Assembly: GCF_024508875.1 (NCBI RefSeq)
Contig: NZ_JANINU010000161.1
Location: 1-33,218, forward strand
Length of the DNA: 33,218 nucleotides
Source: Phenylobacterium sp.
GTDB taxonomy: Bacteria; Pseudomonadota; Alphaproteobacteria; Caulobacterales; Caulobacteraceae
Reading direction: 5' to 3'
Below the pieces are notes generated by a model that was not told the origin of the DNA, did not search any database, and saw only the letters and a list, made by a program, of their open reading frames with translations. Shown piece after piece: positions 7,513-14,832 of the stretch. Both the position numbers and the translations under genes were made by a program. Numbering within the stretch: the first letter of the stretch is position 1; each line of letters starts with the position of its first letter.

Positions 7513-8379
7513 CTAGGCGGCGGCCCAGCTCAGGGCGTCGGGATCGTCGATCGCCATCTCGTCCCAGTCGAGGTCCGGCGGCGGGCTCATGGCGGCGGCG
7601 ACCACGGCGCTCATCTCGGCCGCCGAGGTCACGCCCACCAGGACATGGCTGGCCTCGGGCCGCGTCAGGGCGAAGCCGAGGGCCGCCTGCAACGGATCGG
7701 ACTTGCCCTCGGCGATCAGGCGGCGAGCGCGGGAGATCCGGCCGGCAGCGGCCTTGAGGTGGCTGGGCGCGCGATCGGGCGGCAGGAACAGGACGCCGTT
7801 AAGGAAGATCGAGCGCAGGTGCACCTCGATGCCCATCTCGGCGATGGTCGCGAGCGAGCCGTCCAGCAGCAGGCGCTGGTCCAGCAGCGAGGCGGGCGCC
7901 TGGACGAGGTCGGGCTTGAAGCGCCGCGCCACGCCGACCGGGTCGTCCGAGGCGTAGACCGGCACGCCGATGCGCTTGCACAGGCCTTGGTCCTTCAGTT
8001 CCTTGAGCTTGTCCCAGAGCTTGGGGCCCAGCGGCGAGAAGAGGTCGGTGGCCGACGGGGCGACGATGGCGTCCACCCGTTCGACGCCCAGGCGCAGCAT
8101 CTGGGCGCGCAGCTCAGCTTCCACGACCTCGGGGCCGCGGTCCGGGCGGACGGCGGTCAGCGTCATGCGGAAGGGGTTGGGCTGGGGCAGGGCTCCGCGC
8201 AGCAGCCCGTCGGACGCGGTCGTACCGCGGGCGACCTCGAGCACGGCGAGGCCCGAGCGGCCGGCGATCGAGAGGATGTCGCGCGCCTCAGCGTCCCGCG
8301 GCTTGCCGCGCGGTCCGGGCGGCTGATCGAGACCGAACTGGCTGGTCCCGAGGCCGAGCTTGCTGAGGGTTGAGGTCAT
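7513..8379 (-). CDS. Aldo/keto reductase-family protein, probably non-catalytic
   Basis: This 288-residue protein starts at the ATG ending at 8379 (MTSTLSKLGLGTSQFG). The frame continues to a TTG at 8412, but MTSTL aligns with the usual family start. The barrel outline of aldo/keto reductases is recognisable: LGLGTSQFGL near the N-terminus, a central VDAIVAPSATDLF strand, SIFLNGVLFLP, and a C-terminal ALGFALTRPEASHVLVGVTSAAEM cofactor-side segment. However, the normal FDTAxxYG motif is replaced by VLEVARGTTASDG, so the catalytic Asp and Tyr are not evident, and the Lys strand reads RIGVPVYAS. It may be a redox-inactive or altered family member. It is divergent from xdhC with an 88-nt gap. Confidence 0.8.
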   Translation of the reverse strand: MTSTLSKLGLGTSQFGLDQPPGPRGKPRDAEARDILSIAGRSGLAVLEVARGTTASDGLLRGALPQPNPFRMTLTAVRPDRGPEVVEAELRAQMLRLGVERVDAIVAPSATDLFSPLGPKLWDKLKELKDQGLCKRIGVPVYASDDPVGVARRFKPDLVQAPASLLDQRLLLDGSLATIAEMGIEVHLRSIFLNGVLFLPPDRAPSHLKAAAGRISRARRLIAEGKSDPLQAALGFALTRPEASHVLVGVTSAAEMSAVVAAAMSPPPDLDWDEMAIDDPDALSWAAA

Positions 8380-8467
8380 GCGCTCTGAAAAGCTTGGTCT
8401 ATTCCGTTCCAATGGCCATTTTGCCGCAGGAAAGGCTAAGAAGCCGTATCCCTGCGAAGGTTAAGGC

Positions 8468-9517
8468 GTGATTGACCCTCTTCCCGAGTGGCCGATGTTC
8501 GGCGTGGCCGAGGACGTCCGTCCGGCCATGCGCAAGGCGGTGGCCGCGGGCCAGCCATTCGTGCTGGCGACCCTTGTCTCGGTGGAGGGCGGCGGGCCCC
8601 GTCCCGAAGGGACGCAGATGGTTTTCGCCCCGGGCATCCTGGCCGGCTACTTCTCTGGCGGCTGCGTCGAGGGCGACGTTGCGGGGCATGCCTGGGCGTG
8701 CCTGGCTGATTCAAAACCGCGCACACTCGTCTATGGCGAGGGAAGCCCCTGGCCCGACATCCGGCTGCTTTGCGGGGCCCGGATCGAGATCGTGCTGGAG
8801 CGGATCGCACCGGGTGATTCGGCCCTGACCGAGCTGCTGGCCGCCGAGGCCGAGCGACGGCCGGTGAGCTATGCCAGCGACGGGATTGCCAGGGTCTGCG
8901 CCGCCGAGGTCTCGCCTTGGCCCGAGGTGGTCGTCGAGAAGCGCTACGAGCCCACACCCCGGCTGGTGGTGATCGGGGGCGATCCCACGGCACTGGCCAT
9001 CGCGGAGCTGGGCGTGAAGTCCGGCTTCGAGACCACGCTGGTGCGGCCGAAAGGCCCCGCCGCGCCGCCGCCCATCGCCGGGGTCGCCTATCGCCGGGAG
9101 GAGCCGGCGCAGGCGCTGGCGGCCATCGGCCTCGACCCCTGGACCAGCGTGGCGGTGGCGACCCACGACCTGGAGACCGACCGGGCGGCCCTCAAGGCGG
9201 CCCTGCCGTCCCACGCCGGCTACGTCGGCCTGCTGGGCGCCCGCCGCCGATTGGCCGGCCGGCTGCAGGAACTGCAACTCGAGGGGATGGCCGAAAGCAC
9301 GCTCGCCCGGCTGCACGCCCCCATCGGCCTCGACATCGGCGGCAAGGCCCCGTTCGAGGTGGCCGTCTCGGTGATCGGCGAGATCACCGCCCTGCGCTAC
9401 GCTCGCGATAGCGGCAGCACCTCCACGACCTCGCCCGCTGCGGCCGCAGGCGCATCGGCCGGTCGCTTGAGCAGCGCGTCGGCCAGCGAGAAGACGCTAA
9501 CCAGCGACGAATCCTGA
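8468..9517 (+). CDS. xdhC: XdhC/CoxI-type Moco chaperone
   Basis: XdhC-family proteins bind molybdenum cofactor, protect it during sulfuration, and deliver it to xanthine dehydrogenase or related hydroxylases. The 349-residue protein starts at GTG 8468 with AAGG upstream. The N-terminal XdhC_CoxI domain carries the SGGCVEGDV motif (residues 63-71). The C-terminal Rossmann-like domain begins near RLVVIGGDPTALAIAEL (about 165) and includes YVGLLGARRR and the HAPIGLDIGGKAPFEVAVSVIGEITALR end motif. About 38 further residues, rich in Ser, Thr and Ala, overlap antisense the 3' end of moeA by 121 nt and look unconserved. No xanthine dehydrogenase subunit genes are in the window. Confidence 0.88.
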   Translation: MIDPLPEWPMFGVAEDVRPAMRKAVAAGQPFVLATLVSVEGGGPRPEGTQMVFAPGILAGYFSGGCVEGDVAGHAWACLADSKPRTLVYGEGSPWPDIRLLCGARIEIVLERIAPGDSALTELLAAEAERRPVSYASDGIARVCAAEVSPWPEVVVEKRYEPTPRLVVIGGDPTALAIAELGVKSGFETTLVRPKGPAAPPPIAGVAYRREEPAQALAAIGLDPWTSVAVATHDLETDRAALKAALPSHAGYVGLLGARRRLAGRLQELQLEGMAESTLARLHAPIGLDIGGKAPFEVAVSVIGEITALRYARDSGSTSTTSPAAAAGASAGRLSSASASEKTLTSDES

Positions 9518-10587
9518 TCGCGGAACGGCCGGGCGGTCACGATCCCGTCCTCGAACGCGAGCTTCGACCGCATCCAGTGCTCGCGCGGCCCGTTTGCGGG
9601 GAGGGGGGCGGACAACTTCGCCCCCATCATCCGTACGGAAGGGTCGGCGCCGGCATAGGCGGCGAGGATCGGCCGCAGGAACAGTTCGGCGCAGACCAGG
9701 GCCGAAGCGGGATTGCCGGGCAGGCCCAGCAGGCGGCGGCCGTCCCCCAGCGCGCCGAAGAAGGTGGGTTTGCCGGGCCGCACCGCGACGCTCGCGACCT
9801 TCATCTCCAGGCCGAGGGCCTCGGCGGCGGCGCGCACCAGGTCGTGGTCGCCCACGGAGGCGCCGCCGACGGTCACGACGAGGTCGCCATCGGCCTTCCG
9901 CAGGGCCTCGATCGTGGCGTCCAGGTCATCCCGCACGGCGCGCGCGCGGGCGACTTCGGCGCCCCAGCCGGCGATCAGGGCCGCCAGCGCCAGCGAACCG
10001 GAGTCGTAGATCTGGAACGGGCCGGGGATGGCGGGCGCCTCGACAATCTCCTCACCGGTGGAGAACAGGGCCACCTTCGGCCGACGCGTCACCGACAAGT
10101 CCGCGCGTCCGGCCGCCGCCGCCAGCGAAAGCCGCCACGGGTCGATCCGCTGGCCCCGCGCAAGCAGGGCGACGCCGGCCCGGAAATCCCCGCCCGCCGG
10201 CCGGACGTAGTGGCCGGACTTCACCAAGGGCACGGTGACGGTGTCGCCCGCCCGGCTGGCGTCTTCCTGGATAACCATGGCGTCGGCCCCCTCGGGCATG
10301 GCCGCGCCGGTGAAGATGCGCACGGTCTCGCCGGCCTGCATGACGCCCTCGAAGCCGTGACCCGCGGCGCTCTCGCCGACGATGCGCAACGCCCCCGGCG
10401 TGTCGGCCGACCGCACCGCCCAGCCGTCCATGGCCGAGGCGGCGAACGGCGGCTGGTCGCGCACGGCGGCGACGTCCTCGGCGAGCACGCGGCCGATCGA
10501 ATCCTGGATCGCCACCGCTTCGGCAGGCAGGGCCCGGATTTCGCCCAGCATCCGCGCGCGGGCGCCTTCGACGGTTAGCAGCTTCAT
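9397..10587 (-). CDS. moeA: Molybdopterin molybdotransferase MoeA
   Basis: MoeA inserts molybdate into adenylated molybdopterin, the last common step of Moco synthesis. The protein has 396 residues, typical length. Key motifs are visible: PPFAASAMDGWAV (46-58), FTGAAMPEGADAMV (92-105), TGEE (177-180), the molybdopterin-binding VTVGGASVGDHD (238-249), RPGKPT (270-275), and LPGNPAS (289-295). A C-terminal domain IV follows. The start ATG (ending at 10587) shares one base with the stop of the upstream M24 peptidase gene (TGATG), so the genes are translationally coupled. The 3' end overlaps the convergent xdhC reading frame by 121 nt. Confidence 0.96.
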   Translation of the reverse strand: MKLLTVEGARARMLGEIRALPAEAVAIQDSIGRVLAEDVAAVRDQPPFAASAMDGWAVRSADTPGALRIVGESAAGHGFEGVMQAGETVRIFTGAAMPEGADAMVIQEDASRAGDTVTVPLVKSGHYVRPAGGDFRAGVALLARGQRIDPWRLSLAAAAGRADLSVTRRPKVALFSTGEEIVEAPAIPGPFQIYDSGSLALAALIAGWGAEVARARAVRDDLDATIEALRKADGDLVVTVGGASVGDHDLVRAAAEALGLEMKVASVAVRPGKPTFFGALGDGRRLLGLPGNPASALVCAELFLRPILAAYAGADPSVRMMGAKLSAPLPANGPREHWMRSKLAFEDGIVTARPFRDQDSSLVSVFSLADALLKRPADAPAAAAGEVVEVLPLSRA

Positions 10588-11774
10588 CAGACGGGCCTGT
10601 CGATCGCGGGCTGCGGCGGGGTGAACCACGCGGCGCCCTCGGCGGTGACCTGGAAGTGGTCCTCCAGGCGCACGCCGAACTGGCCCTCGATGACGATCAT
10701 CGGCTCGTTCGAGAAGCACATGCCGGGGGCAAGCGGAGTCTGGTCGCCACGCACCAGATAGGGCGCCTCGTGGATCGACAGGCCGATGCCGTGGCCCGTC
10801 CTGTGGGGCAGGCCGGGGAGATCGTAGTCCGGGCTGAAGCCTTCGGCGGCCAGCACCCGGCGCGCCACCGCGTCGATCTCCTCGCAAGGGACGCCCGGCT
10901 TCACGGCGGCGAAGGCGGCGGCCTGGGCCTTCTTCTCCACAGCCCAGACGCGCAACTGGTCCTGGGTGGCCTGGCCGTAGACGTAGGTGCGGGTGATGTC
11001 GGAGTTGTAGCCCTGGACCCGGCAGCCGGTGTCGATCAGCACCAGGTCGTCGGGCTGCAGCTTCTGCTCGCCAGGCAGGCCGTGCGGATAGGCCGAAGCC
11101 TCGCCGAACTGCACCGCGCAGAACGATGAGCCGTCGTCGGCGCCGAGCGCCCGATGCGCCTGGTCGATGAAGCGGCGAACCTCGCCGGTGGTGATCCCGT
11201 CGCGCAGGATACGGGCCGCGCGGCGGTGGACCTCCAGGGTCATGGCCTTGGCCTGGGCCATCAGGGCGAGCTCGGCCGCCGACTTGATCGACCGGCAGCC
11301 GTCGATGACGGGCGCGGCGTTCGGCATCTCCACACCCGGCGCGGCCAGGCGCAGGGCGTCGAACATGGCGAAGGCCAGCGCCGGGTCGATGGCAAGGGAA
11401 GTCGCGCCCCAGTCGGCCAGAACCTCGGCGGCGAGGGCGGCGGGGTTCTCGTGCTCCTCCCAGAGCCGGAGCGGCGCCTCGATACCTAGGGACGCCCGGA
11501 GCGAGCCTTCCTCGAACCGCGGGCAGATCATCACCGGCTCGCCACGCTTCGGCAGCAACATCGCGACCATGCGCTCGGTGGCGTTCCAGCCGACCCCGGC
11601 GAAGTAGCGCAGCGAGGCGCCCGCCCCGACGATCAGGGCGTCGCTGGTCATCAGCGACTGGGCCTTGGCGAGGCGTTCCAGCCGCTCCTCGCGGGTGATC
11701 GCCGACGCGGGGTTGGGCCAGGGCCGAAGCTCGGCCAGCTCCTGCTCCGCGCTCGATCCGCCGATGTAGGTCAT
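10587..11774 (-). CDS. M24 metallopeptidase (Xaa-Pro aminopeptidase type)
   Basis: This is a 395-residue cytoplasmic dinuclear metallopeptidase of the pita-bread fold, similar to Xaa-Pro aminopeptidases and prolidases. The start is the ATG ending at 11774, with AAGGAG six nt before it; an in-frame upstream GTG gives an unlikely Arg/Pro-rich extension. An N-terminal creatinase-like domain (about 1-160) precedes the peptidase domain. The five metal ligands can be assigned: Asp248 (LIDTG), Asp259 (NSDITRTY), His328 (HRTGHGIG), Glu357 (FSNEPMI) and Glu371 (RLEDHF). It overlaps moeA by one base. A link to Moco is not known; the coupling is probably only operonic. Exact substrate is unknown. Confidence 0.88.
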   Translation of the reverse strand: MTYIGGSSAEQELAELRPWPNPASAITREERLERLAKAQSLMTSDALIVGAGASLRYFAGVGWNATERMVAMLLPKRGEPVMICPRFEEGSLRASLGIEAPLRLWEEHENPAALAAEVLADWGATSLAIDPALAFAMFDALRLAAPGVEMPNAAPVIDGCRSIKSAAELALMAQAKAMTLEVHRRAARILRDGITTGEVRRFIDQAHRALGADDGSSFCAVQFGEASAYPHGLPGEQKLQPDDLVLIDTGCRVQGYNSDITRTYVYGQATQDQLRVWAVEKKAQAAAFAAVKPGVPCEEIDAVARRVLAAEGFSPDYDLPGLPHRTGHGIGLSIHEAPYLVRGDQTPLAPGMCFSNEPMIVIEGQFGVRLEDHFQVTAEGAAWFTPPQPAIDRPV

Positions 11775-11998
11775 GGGACGCTCCTTCAGGCCGGAGAGGT
11801 ATCGCGCCGGAGGGCGCGGCGCCACTGTCGGGGACGTGCAGCAGTTCGCGCCCCTTCCCGGGGTGGGAAGGTCGGGTGGGCGACGCCCGCGCTAAAAAGC
11901 CCACGGCCAAGCCGAACCGTCGGACGATTCAGGACTTTATGGCGGGCAGCACCGACCCCAGCGGAGGCTGCGCCACCCCCAACAGGAAGGACCTCGCC

Positions 11999-12259
11999 AT
12001 GGGCCAGGACAACAATATGAACCAAGGTCAACAAGACCAGACCCGCCGCCCGCAGCAGCAGGACAACAACGCCCAGCAGCAGCAGCCCAGCCAGCAGAAC
12101 CAGCAAGGCGACCGCGGCGGCCAGCAAGGCGAAATGGGCCAGCGCGAGCAAGGCGGTCAGGCCGACCAAGGCGGTCAGGCCGGCCAGGGCGGTCAGACTG
12201 GGCAAGCTAGCCAGGCCGGCCAATCGGGCCAGTCGGGCCAGGGCGGACAGGACCGCTGA
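11999..12259 (+). CDS. Low-complexity Q/G/N-rich repeat protein
   Basis: The ATG at 11999 is preceded by AGGAAGG at 11983-11989 and gives 86 residues with almost no hydrophobic content. The N-terminal half is Gln/Asn/Asp-rich (MGQDNNMNQGQQDQTRR, long Gln runs). The C-terminal half is an imperfect hexapeptide repeat of the type QGGQAG from 18-bp DNA repeats. The protein must be intrinsically disordered, with no signal peptide. The frame is also open from 11876, but upstream residues differ in character and lack a ribosome-binding site. A 28-bp perfect palindromic terminator follows directly. Function unknown; disordered, water-retaining stress proteins and prion-like proteins have similar composition. 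Confidence 0.7.
   Translation: MGQDNNMNQGQQDQTRRPQQQDNNAQQQQPSQQNQQGDRGGQQGEMGQREQGGQADQGGQAGQGGQTGQASQAGQSGQSGQGGQDR
12149..12252 (+). repeat. Imperfect 18-bp tandem repeats inside Q-rich gene
   Basis: About six units of 18 bp start with CAAGGCGGTCAGGCC and decay toward the 3' end (units read QGGQAD, QGGQAG, QGGQTG, QASQAG, QSGQSG, QGGQ). The period is a multiple of three, so copy-number change would keep the frame. Confidence 0.8.
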
Positions 12260-12267
12260 ACCAGGAC

Positions 12268-12295
12268 GAAGCCTCCCCGCCGGCGGGGAGGCTTC
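12268..12295. terminator. 28-bp perfect palindrome, bidirectional terminator
   Basis: The inverted repeat runs from GAAGCCTCCCCGCC to GGCGGGGAGGCTTC without mismatch. It lies in the 43-nt gap between the convergent Q-rich gene and cysQ, so it can end both transcripts. No good T-run follows. Confidence 0.8.
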
Positions 12296-12302
12296 ACCTC
12301 AT

Positions 12303-13067
12303 TCAGGCGCCGCGGGCGACGAACCAGCCGTTGCGGAAGCCTTCTGACGCCTTTCCGTACTGGAAGGGCCGTCCCTCAATCGTCAGAACCGAGCCGCCCG
12401 CCGCCTCGAGCACGGCATGGCCGGCCGCGATGTCCCATTCCATCGTGGGGCCGTGCCGGGGATAGACGTCGGCCGAGCCTTCGGCGATCCGACAGAACTT
12501 GATCGAGGAATCCATCGGCTCGCGCAGGTCGAAGCCGTATTCCTCGGCCAGCTTGACCGCGACCTCTTCCTTCATGGTGTGGCTGACCAGCGCGATGGCC
12601 GCGCCCTTCGGCCATGTGCGCGCGCAGACCTCGCTAGCAGGCCCGCCCCTCACACGTTTCCAGGCCTTGCCGCCCTTCGTGTACCAGGTCTCGCCCGTGG
12701 GGGGCGCGCAGACGGCGCCAGCGACCGGGCGGCCGTCCTGGATGAGCGCGATGTTCACGGTGAAGTTGGGGTCGCCGCGCACAAAGGCCTTGGTCCCGTC
12801 CAGGGGGTCCACCAGGAAGAAGCGCGGGCCGATGGCGTCAGGCGTCCCGAACTCGCTGGCGTCCTCCTCCGAGACCACGGGCACGTCGGGGAAATGGCGG
12901 GCCAGATGCTCCAGGATCAGTTTCTCGCCGCGCTGATCCGCCTCGGTGACGGGGCTCTCGTCGGCCTTGGTCAGCACCTCGACCCCCGACTTCCAGAGAG
13001 GAAGGATCAGGGCGGCGGCCGCCTCGCAGATCTCGGCGAGGATTTCGCCCACGTCGTCGTCGCTCAA
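12303..13067 (-). CDS. cysQ: 3'(2'),5'-bisphosphate nucleotidase CysQ
   Basis: CysQ removes the 3'-phosphate from PAP/PAPS, recycling the by-product of sulfate assimilation and sulfotransfer. The 254-residue protein belongs to the Mg-dependent inositol-monophosphatase superfamily: Glu67-Glu68 in VVSEEDASEF, DPLDGT at 87-92 followed by KAF as in CysQ, and WDIAAGHAVLEAAGG near residue 205. There is no ATG; I chose TTG ending at 13067 because GAGG lies six nt upstream, with GTG at 13052 as alternative. The upstream frame overlaps the DUF3553 gene and is Arg-rich, so it is not coding. The gene begins 8 nt after the DUF3553 stop and is probably cotranscribed with it. Confidence 0.88.
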   Translation of the reverse strand: MSDDDVGEILAEICEAAAALILPLWKSGVEVLTKADESPVTEADQRGEKLILEHLARHFPDVPVVSEEDASEFGTPDAIGPRFFLVDPLDGTKAFVRGDPNFTVNIALIQDGRPVAGAVCAPPTGETWYTKGGKAWKRVRGGPASEVCARTWPKGAAIALVSHTMKEEVAVKLAEEYGFDLREPMDSSIKFCRIAEGSADVYPRHGPTMEWDIAAGHAVLEAAGGSVLTIEGRPFQYGKASEGFRNGWFVARGA

Positions 13068-13075
13068 AGTCGTCC

Positions 13076-13276
13076 TCAGCCTTTTGCGCGGGGATCGTCG
13101 CCGACGAACACGAGCGTCACCGCCCTGGCGTCGATCGTCCGCTTGCCCGCATGCTCGAAGTTCACGGTCACCCGGGGCCCGACGACGGACTGCACCTGGC
13201 CCAGCCCCCAGTCGCTCTCGGTCGGGTGACGCACCAGGACGCCCGGCTCCAGGAACGGATCCCCAAACGTCTCCAT
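13076..13276 (-). CDS. DUF3553 domain protein
   Basis: This 66-residue protein, METFGDPFLEPG onward, has the DUF3553 pattern: LEPGVLVRHPTESDWGLGQVQSV, then VTVNFEHAGKRTID, ending in FVGDD. This compact beta-rich fold resembles small Tudor/SH3-like barrels. The ATG ends at 13276; in-frame codons upstream reach into the divergent promoter gap. A similar module occurs in UvrD-like helicases in some bacteria, but the function of the stand-alone protein is unknown to me. It is divergent from chpT (65-nt gap) and precedes cysQ. Confidence 0.8.
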   Translation of the reverse strand: METFGDPFLEPGVLVRHPTESDWGLGQVQSVVGPRVTVNFEHAGKRTIDARAVTLVFVGDDPRAKG

Positions 13277-13341
13277 GGCGGGGTCTATAAGAGAGGCGGG
13301 GGCGTTTCCCCAAGGCGCAAATCGCGCCAAGGTTCGCCGTG

Positions 13342-13992
13342 ATGACCGAACCAACCGCCCTCGCCGTGCGCCCCGCCGAGCTCGCCGCCTACCTGGCGGC
13401 GCGGATGTGCCACGACTTCATCAGCCCCGCGAGCGCGATCTCCTCGGGCCTCGACCTGCTGGAGGACCCCTCGGCGCAGGACATGCGCGAGGAGGCCATG
13501 GGGCTGATCAGCTCGTCGGCGAAGAAGCTGGCCGACCTGCTGTCGTTCTGCCGGGTGGCCTTCGGCGCGTCCGCCTCGGCCGAGACCTTCGACGTCCGCG
13601 ACCTGGAAAAACTGGCGCAGGGCGTTTTCGCGCACATGCGGCCCGAATTGGAGTGGCTGGTCGACACCCCGGCGGTCAACAAGCCGGCGGCCCGCACGCT
13701 GCTGAACCTGTCGCAGATGGCGGGCGCGGCCTTGCCCACCGGCGGCGTGGCCAAGGTGCGGGCGGTGCAGGAGGGCGCCTCGGTGGCCATTGCCATCGAG
13801 TCCACCGGGCCGCGCGCCCGCCTTCGGCCGGAAGTCCTGGCCGGGCTCCAGGGCCAGCCGCTCGGCGAGGGGCTGCATGGGCACTGGGTGCAGGCTTACT
13901 ATGTCCACCTGTTCGTCGGCGATGCCGGTGGCCGGGTGTTCGCCGACGTCCAGGATGACCGGGTCATCTTCGCCGCGACCTTGCCGGCCTGA
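13342..13992 (+). CDS. chpT: Histidine phosphotransferase ChpT
   Basis: ChpT shuttles phosphate from the hybrid kinase CckA to CtrA (master cell-cycle regulator) and CpdR (which controls CtrA proteolysis). The 216-residue protein has the ChpT layout: a helical-hairpin dimerisation domain with the phospho-accepting His24 in MCHDFISPASAISSGLDLL, then a degenerate histidine-kinase-like ATPase fold (about 85-216) that does not bind ATP in studied homologues. ATG 13342 is preferred over the GTG directly before it. The place of chpT, three genes plus a lipoprotein gene before phyK, agrees with my memory of Caulobacter crescentus (CC_3470 to CC_3477). Confidence 0.93.
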   Translation: MTEPTALAVRPAELAAYLAARMCHDFISPASAISSGLDLLEDPSAQDMREEAMGLISSSAKKLADLLSFCRVAFGASASAETFDVRDLEKLAQGVFAHMRPELEWLVDTPAVNKPAARTLLNLSQMAGAALPTGGVAKVRAVQEGASVAIAIESTGPRARLRPEVLAGLQGQPLGEGLHGHWVQAYYVHLFVGDAGGRVFADVQDDRVIFAATLPA

Positions 13993-13998
13993 TAGCGC

Positions 13999-14367
13999 TC
14001 AGGCTTCGTATCGTCTGAGAATCGCCTTCGGCGCCGACAGCCGCCAGGCGTCGCGCAGCAAGGCCGCGAGTTCGTCGGCCTCCACCGCCTCCAGCCGCAC
14101 CAGCACCGCCGGATAGCCGCGATAGTGGTCGTCGTCGAAGAAGCGCTCGGGGGCGGCCGCGATGAGCATCTCCTTGCGCGCCAGATCGCAACGGACCGCG
14201 AGAACCTCGGGGCGCGGGCGGCGAGGTCCCTTCGGACGCTCGCGCACGAGATAGGTCCAAGCGAAGCCCTTGCCGCCCACGGTGAAGCTCAGGGTGGCCT
14301 CGCCGGAGCCGTCGACGGCTTCCGGCAGCTTCAGGGCCATACGGCGAAGGGCGGGCGCATCCACCAT
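13999..14367 (-). CDS. MmcQ/YjbR-family protein
   Basis: This 122-residue protein has the YjbR/CyaY-like fold signature: an N-terminal LRRMALKLPEAVDG, FTVGGKGFAWTYL, VRCDLARKEMLI, then FFDDDHYRGYPAVLVRLEAVEADELAALLRDAWRLSAPK. Family members are small cytosolic proteins, often annotated as DNA-binding, with no firmly known role. It converges on chpT (6-nt gap) and diverges from the response regulator gene at 14464. The start is the ATG ending at 14367. Confidence 0.85.
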   Translation of the reverse strand: MVDAPALRRMALKLPEAVDGSGEATLSFTVGGKGFAWTYLVRERPKGPRRPRPEVLAVRCDLARKEMLIAAAPERFFDDDHYRGYPAVLVRLEAVEADELAALLRDAWRLSAPKAILRRYEA

Positions 14368-14397
14368 GCCGCAGCTTACGCCCGCTTTCTGCGATCC

Positions 14398-14416
14398 GTT
14401 AACACGCGGCGTTAAC
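14398..14416 (+). promoter_or_regulatory. Paired GTTAAC sites, possible CtrA-like element
   Basis: Two GTTAAC palindromes (14398-14403 and 14411-14416) flank ACGCGGC in the 96-nt gap before the response regulator gene. Read as CtrA half-sites, the TTAA cores are 9 nt apart rather than the standard 7, so CtrA binding is possible but not well supported. Confidence 0.3.
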
Positions 14417-14463
14417 CAAGGTGGCGCGACATAGGCTGCCTGACCGCCGGAGCCCGTAGTCCC

Positions 14464-14832
14464 TTGAAGACCTGCCTCGTCGTCGATGACAGCCGCGTGA
14501 TCCGAAAGGTCTCGCGCCGCATCCTCGAGGACCTCGGCTTCGAGGTCGCCGAGGCGTCGGACGGCGTGGAGGCGATGGCCTGGTGCAGCGCCGTCATGCC
14601 CGACCTGGTGCTGCTGGACTGGCGCATGCCGGCGATGGATGGGCTGGAGTTCGTGAAGCGCCTGCGCGCCGAGCCCGGGGGCGATGCGCCCAAGGTCGTG
14701 TTCTGCTCGGTGGAGAACGACTTGGAGGCCATCCGCGAGGCGCTGGACGCCGGCGCCGACGAGTACATCATGAAGCCGTTCGACGGCGCGATCATCGCCG
14801 GCAAGCTCGACTATCTGGGACTGGCGGCATGA
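14464..14832 (+). CDS. Single-domain response regulator (CheY-like)
   Basis: This is a 122-residue stand-alone receiver with all the phosphorylation residues: acidic pair Asp8-Asp9, phospho-acceptor Asp52 (LLDWRMPAMDG), switch Ser82 and Lys104 (IMKPFDG). It has no output domain, so it acts by protein contact. The start is a TTG at 14464 with GGAG 11 nt upstream; no ATG is available before the conserved core. Its stop overlaps the CheR-type gene through ATGA, so they are coupled. In Caulobacter I recall a cheY-like/cheR-like pair after chpT (CheYIII/CheRIII). Confidence 0.88.
   Translation: MKTCLVVDDSRVIRKVSRRILEDLGFEVAEASDGVEAMAWCSAVMPDLVLLDWRMPAMDGLEFVKRLRAEPGGDAPKVVFCSVENDLEAIREALDAGADEYIMKPFDGAIIAGKLDYLGLAA

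Noticed and set aside
8384..8410. EcfG promoter for the aldo/keto reductase-like gene
   Set aside because: GGAAC is present on the minus strand (8410-8406) but the -10 position has no CGTT or close match.
12149..12252. CRISPR-like array of short repeats
   Set aside because: Repeats are contiguous 18-bp coding units without spacers, inside an open frame.
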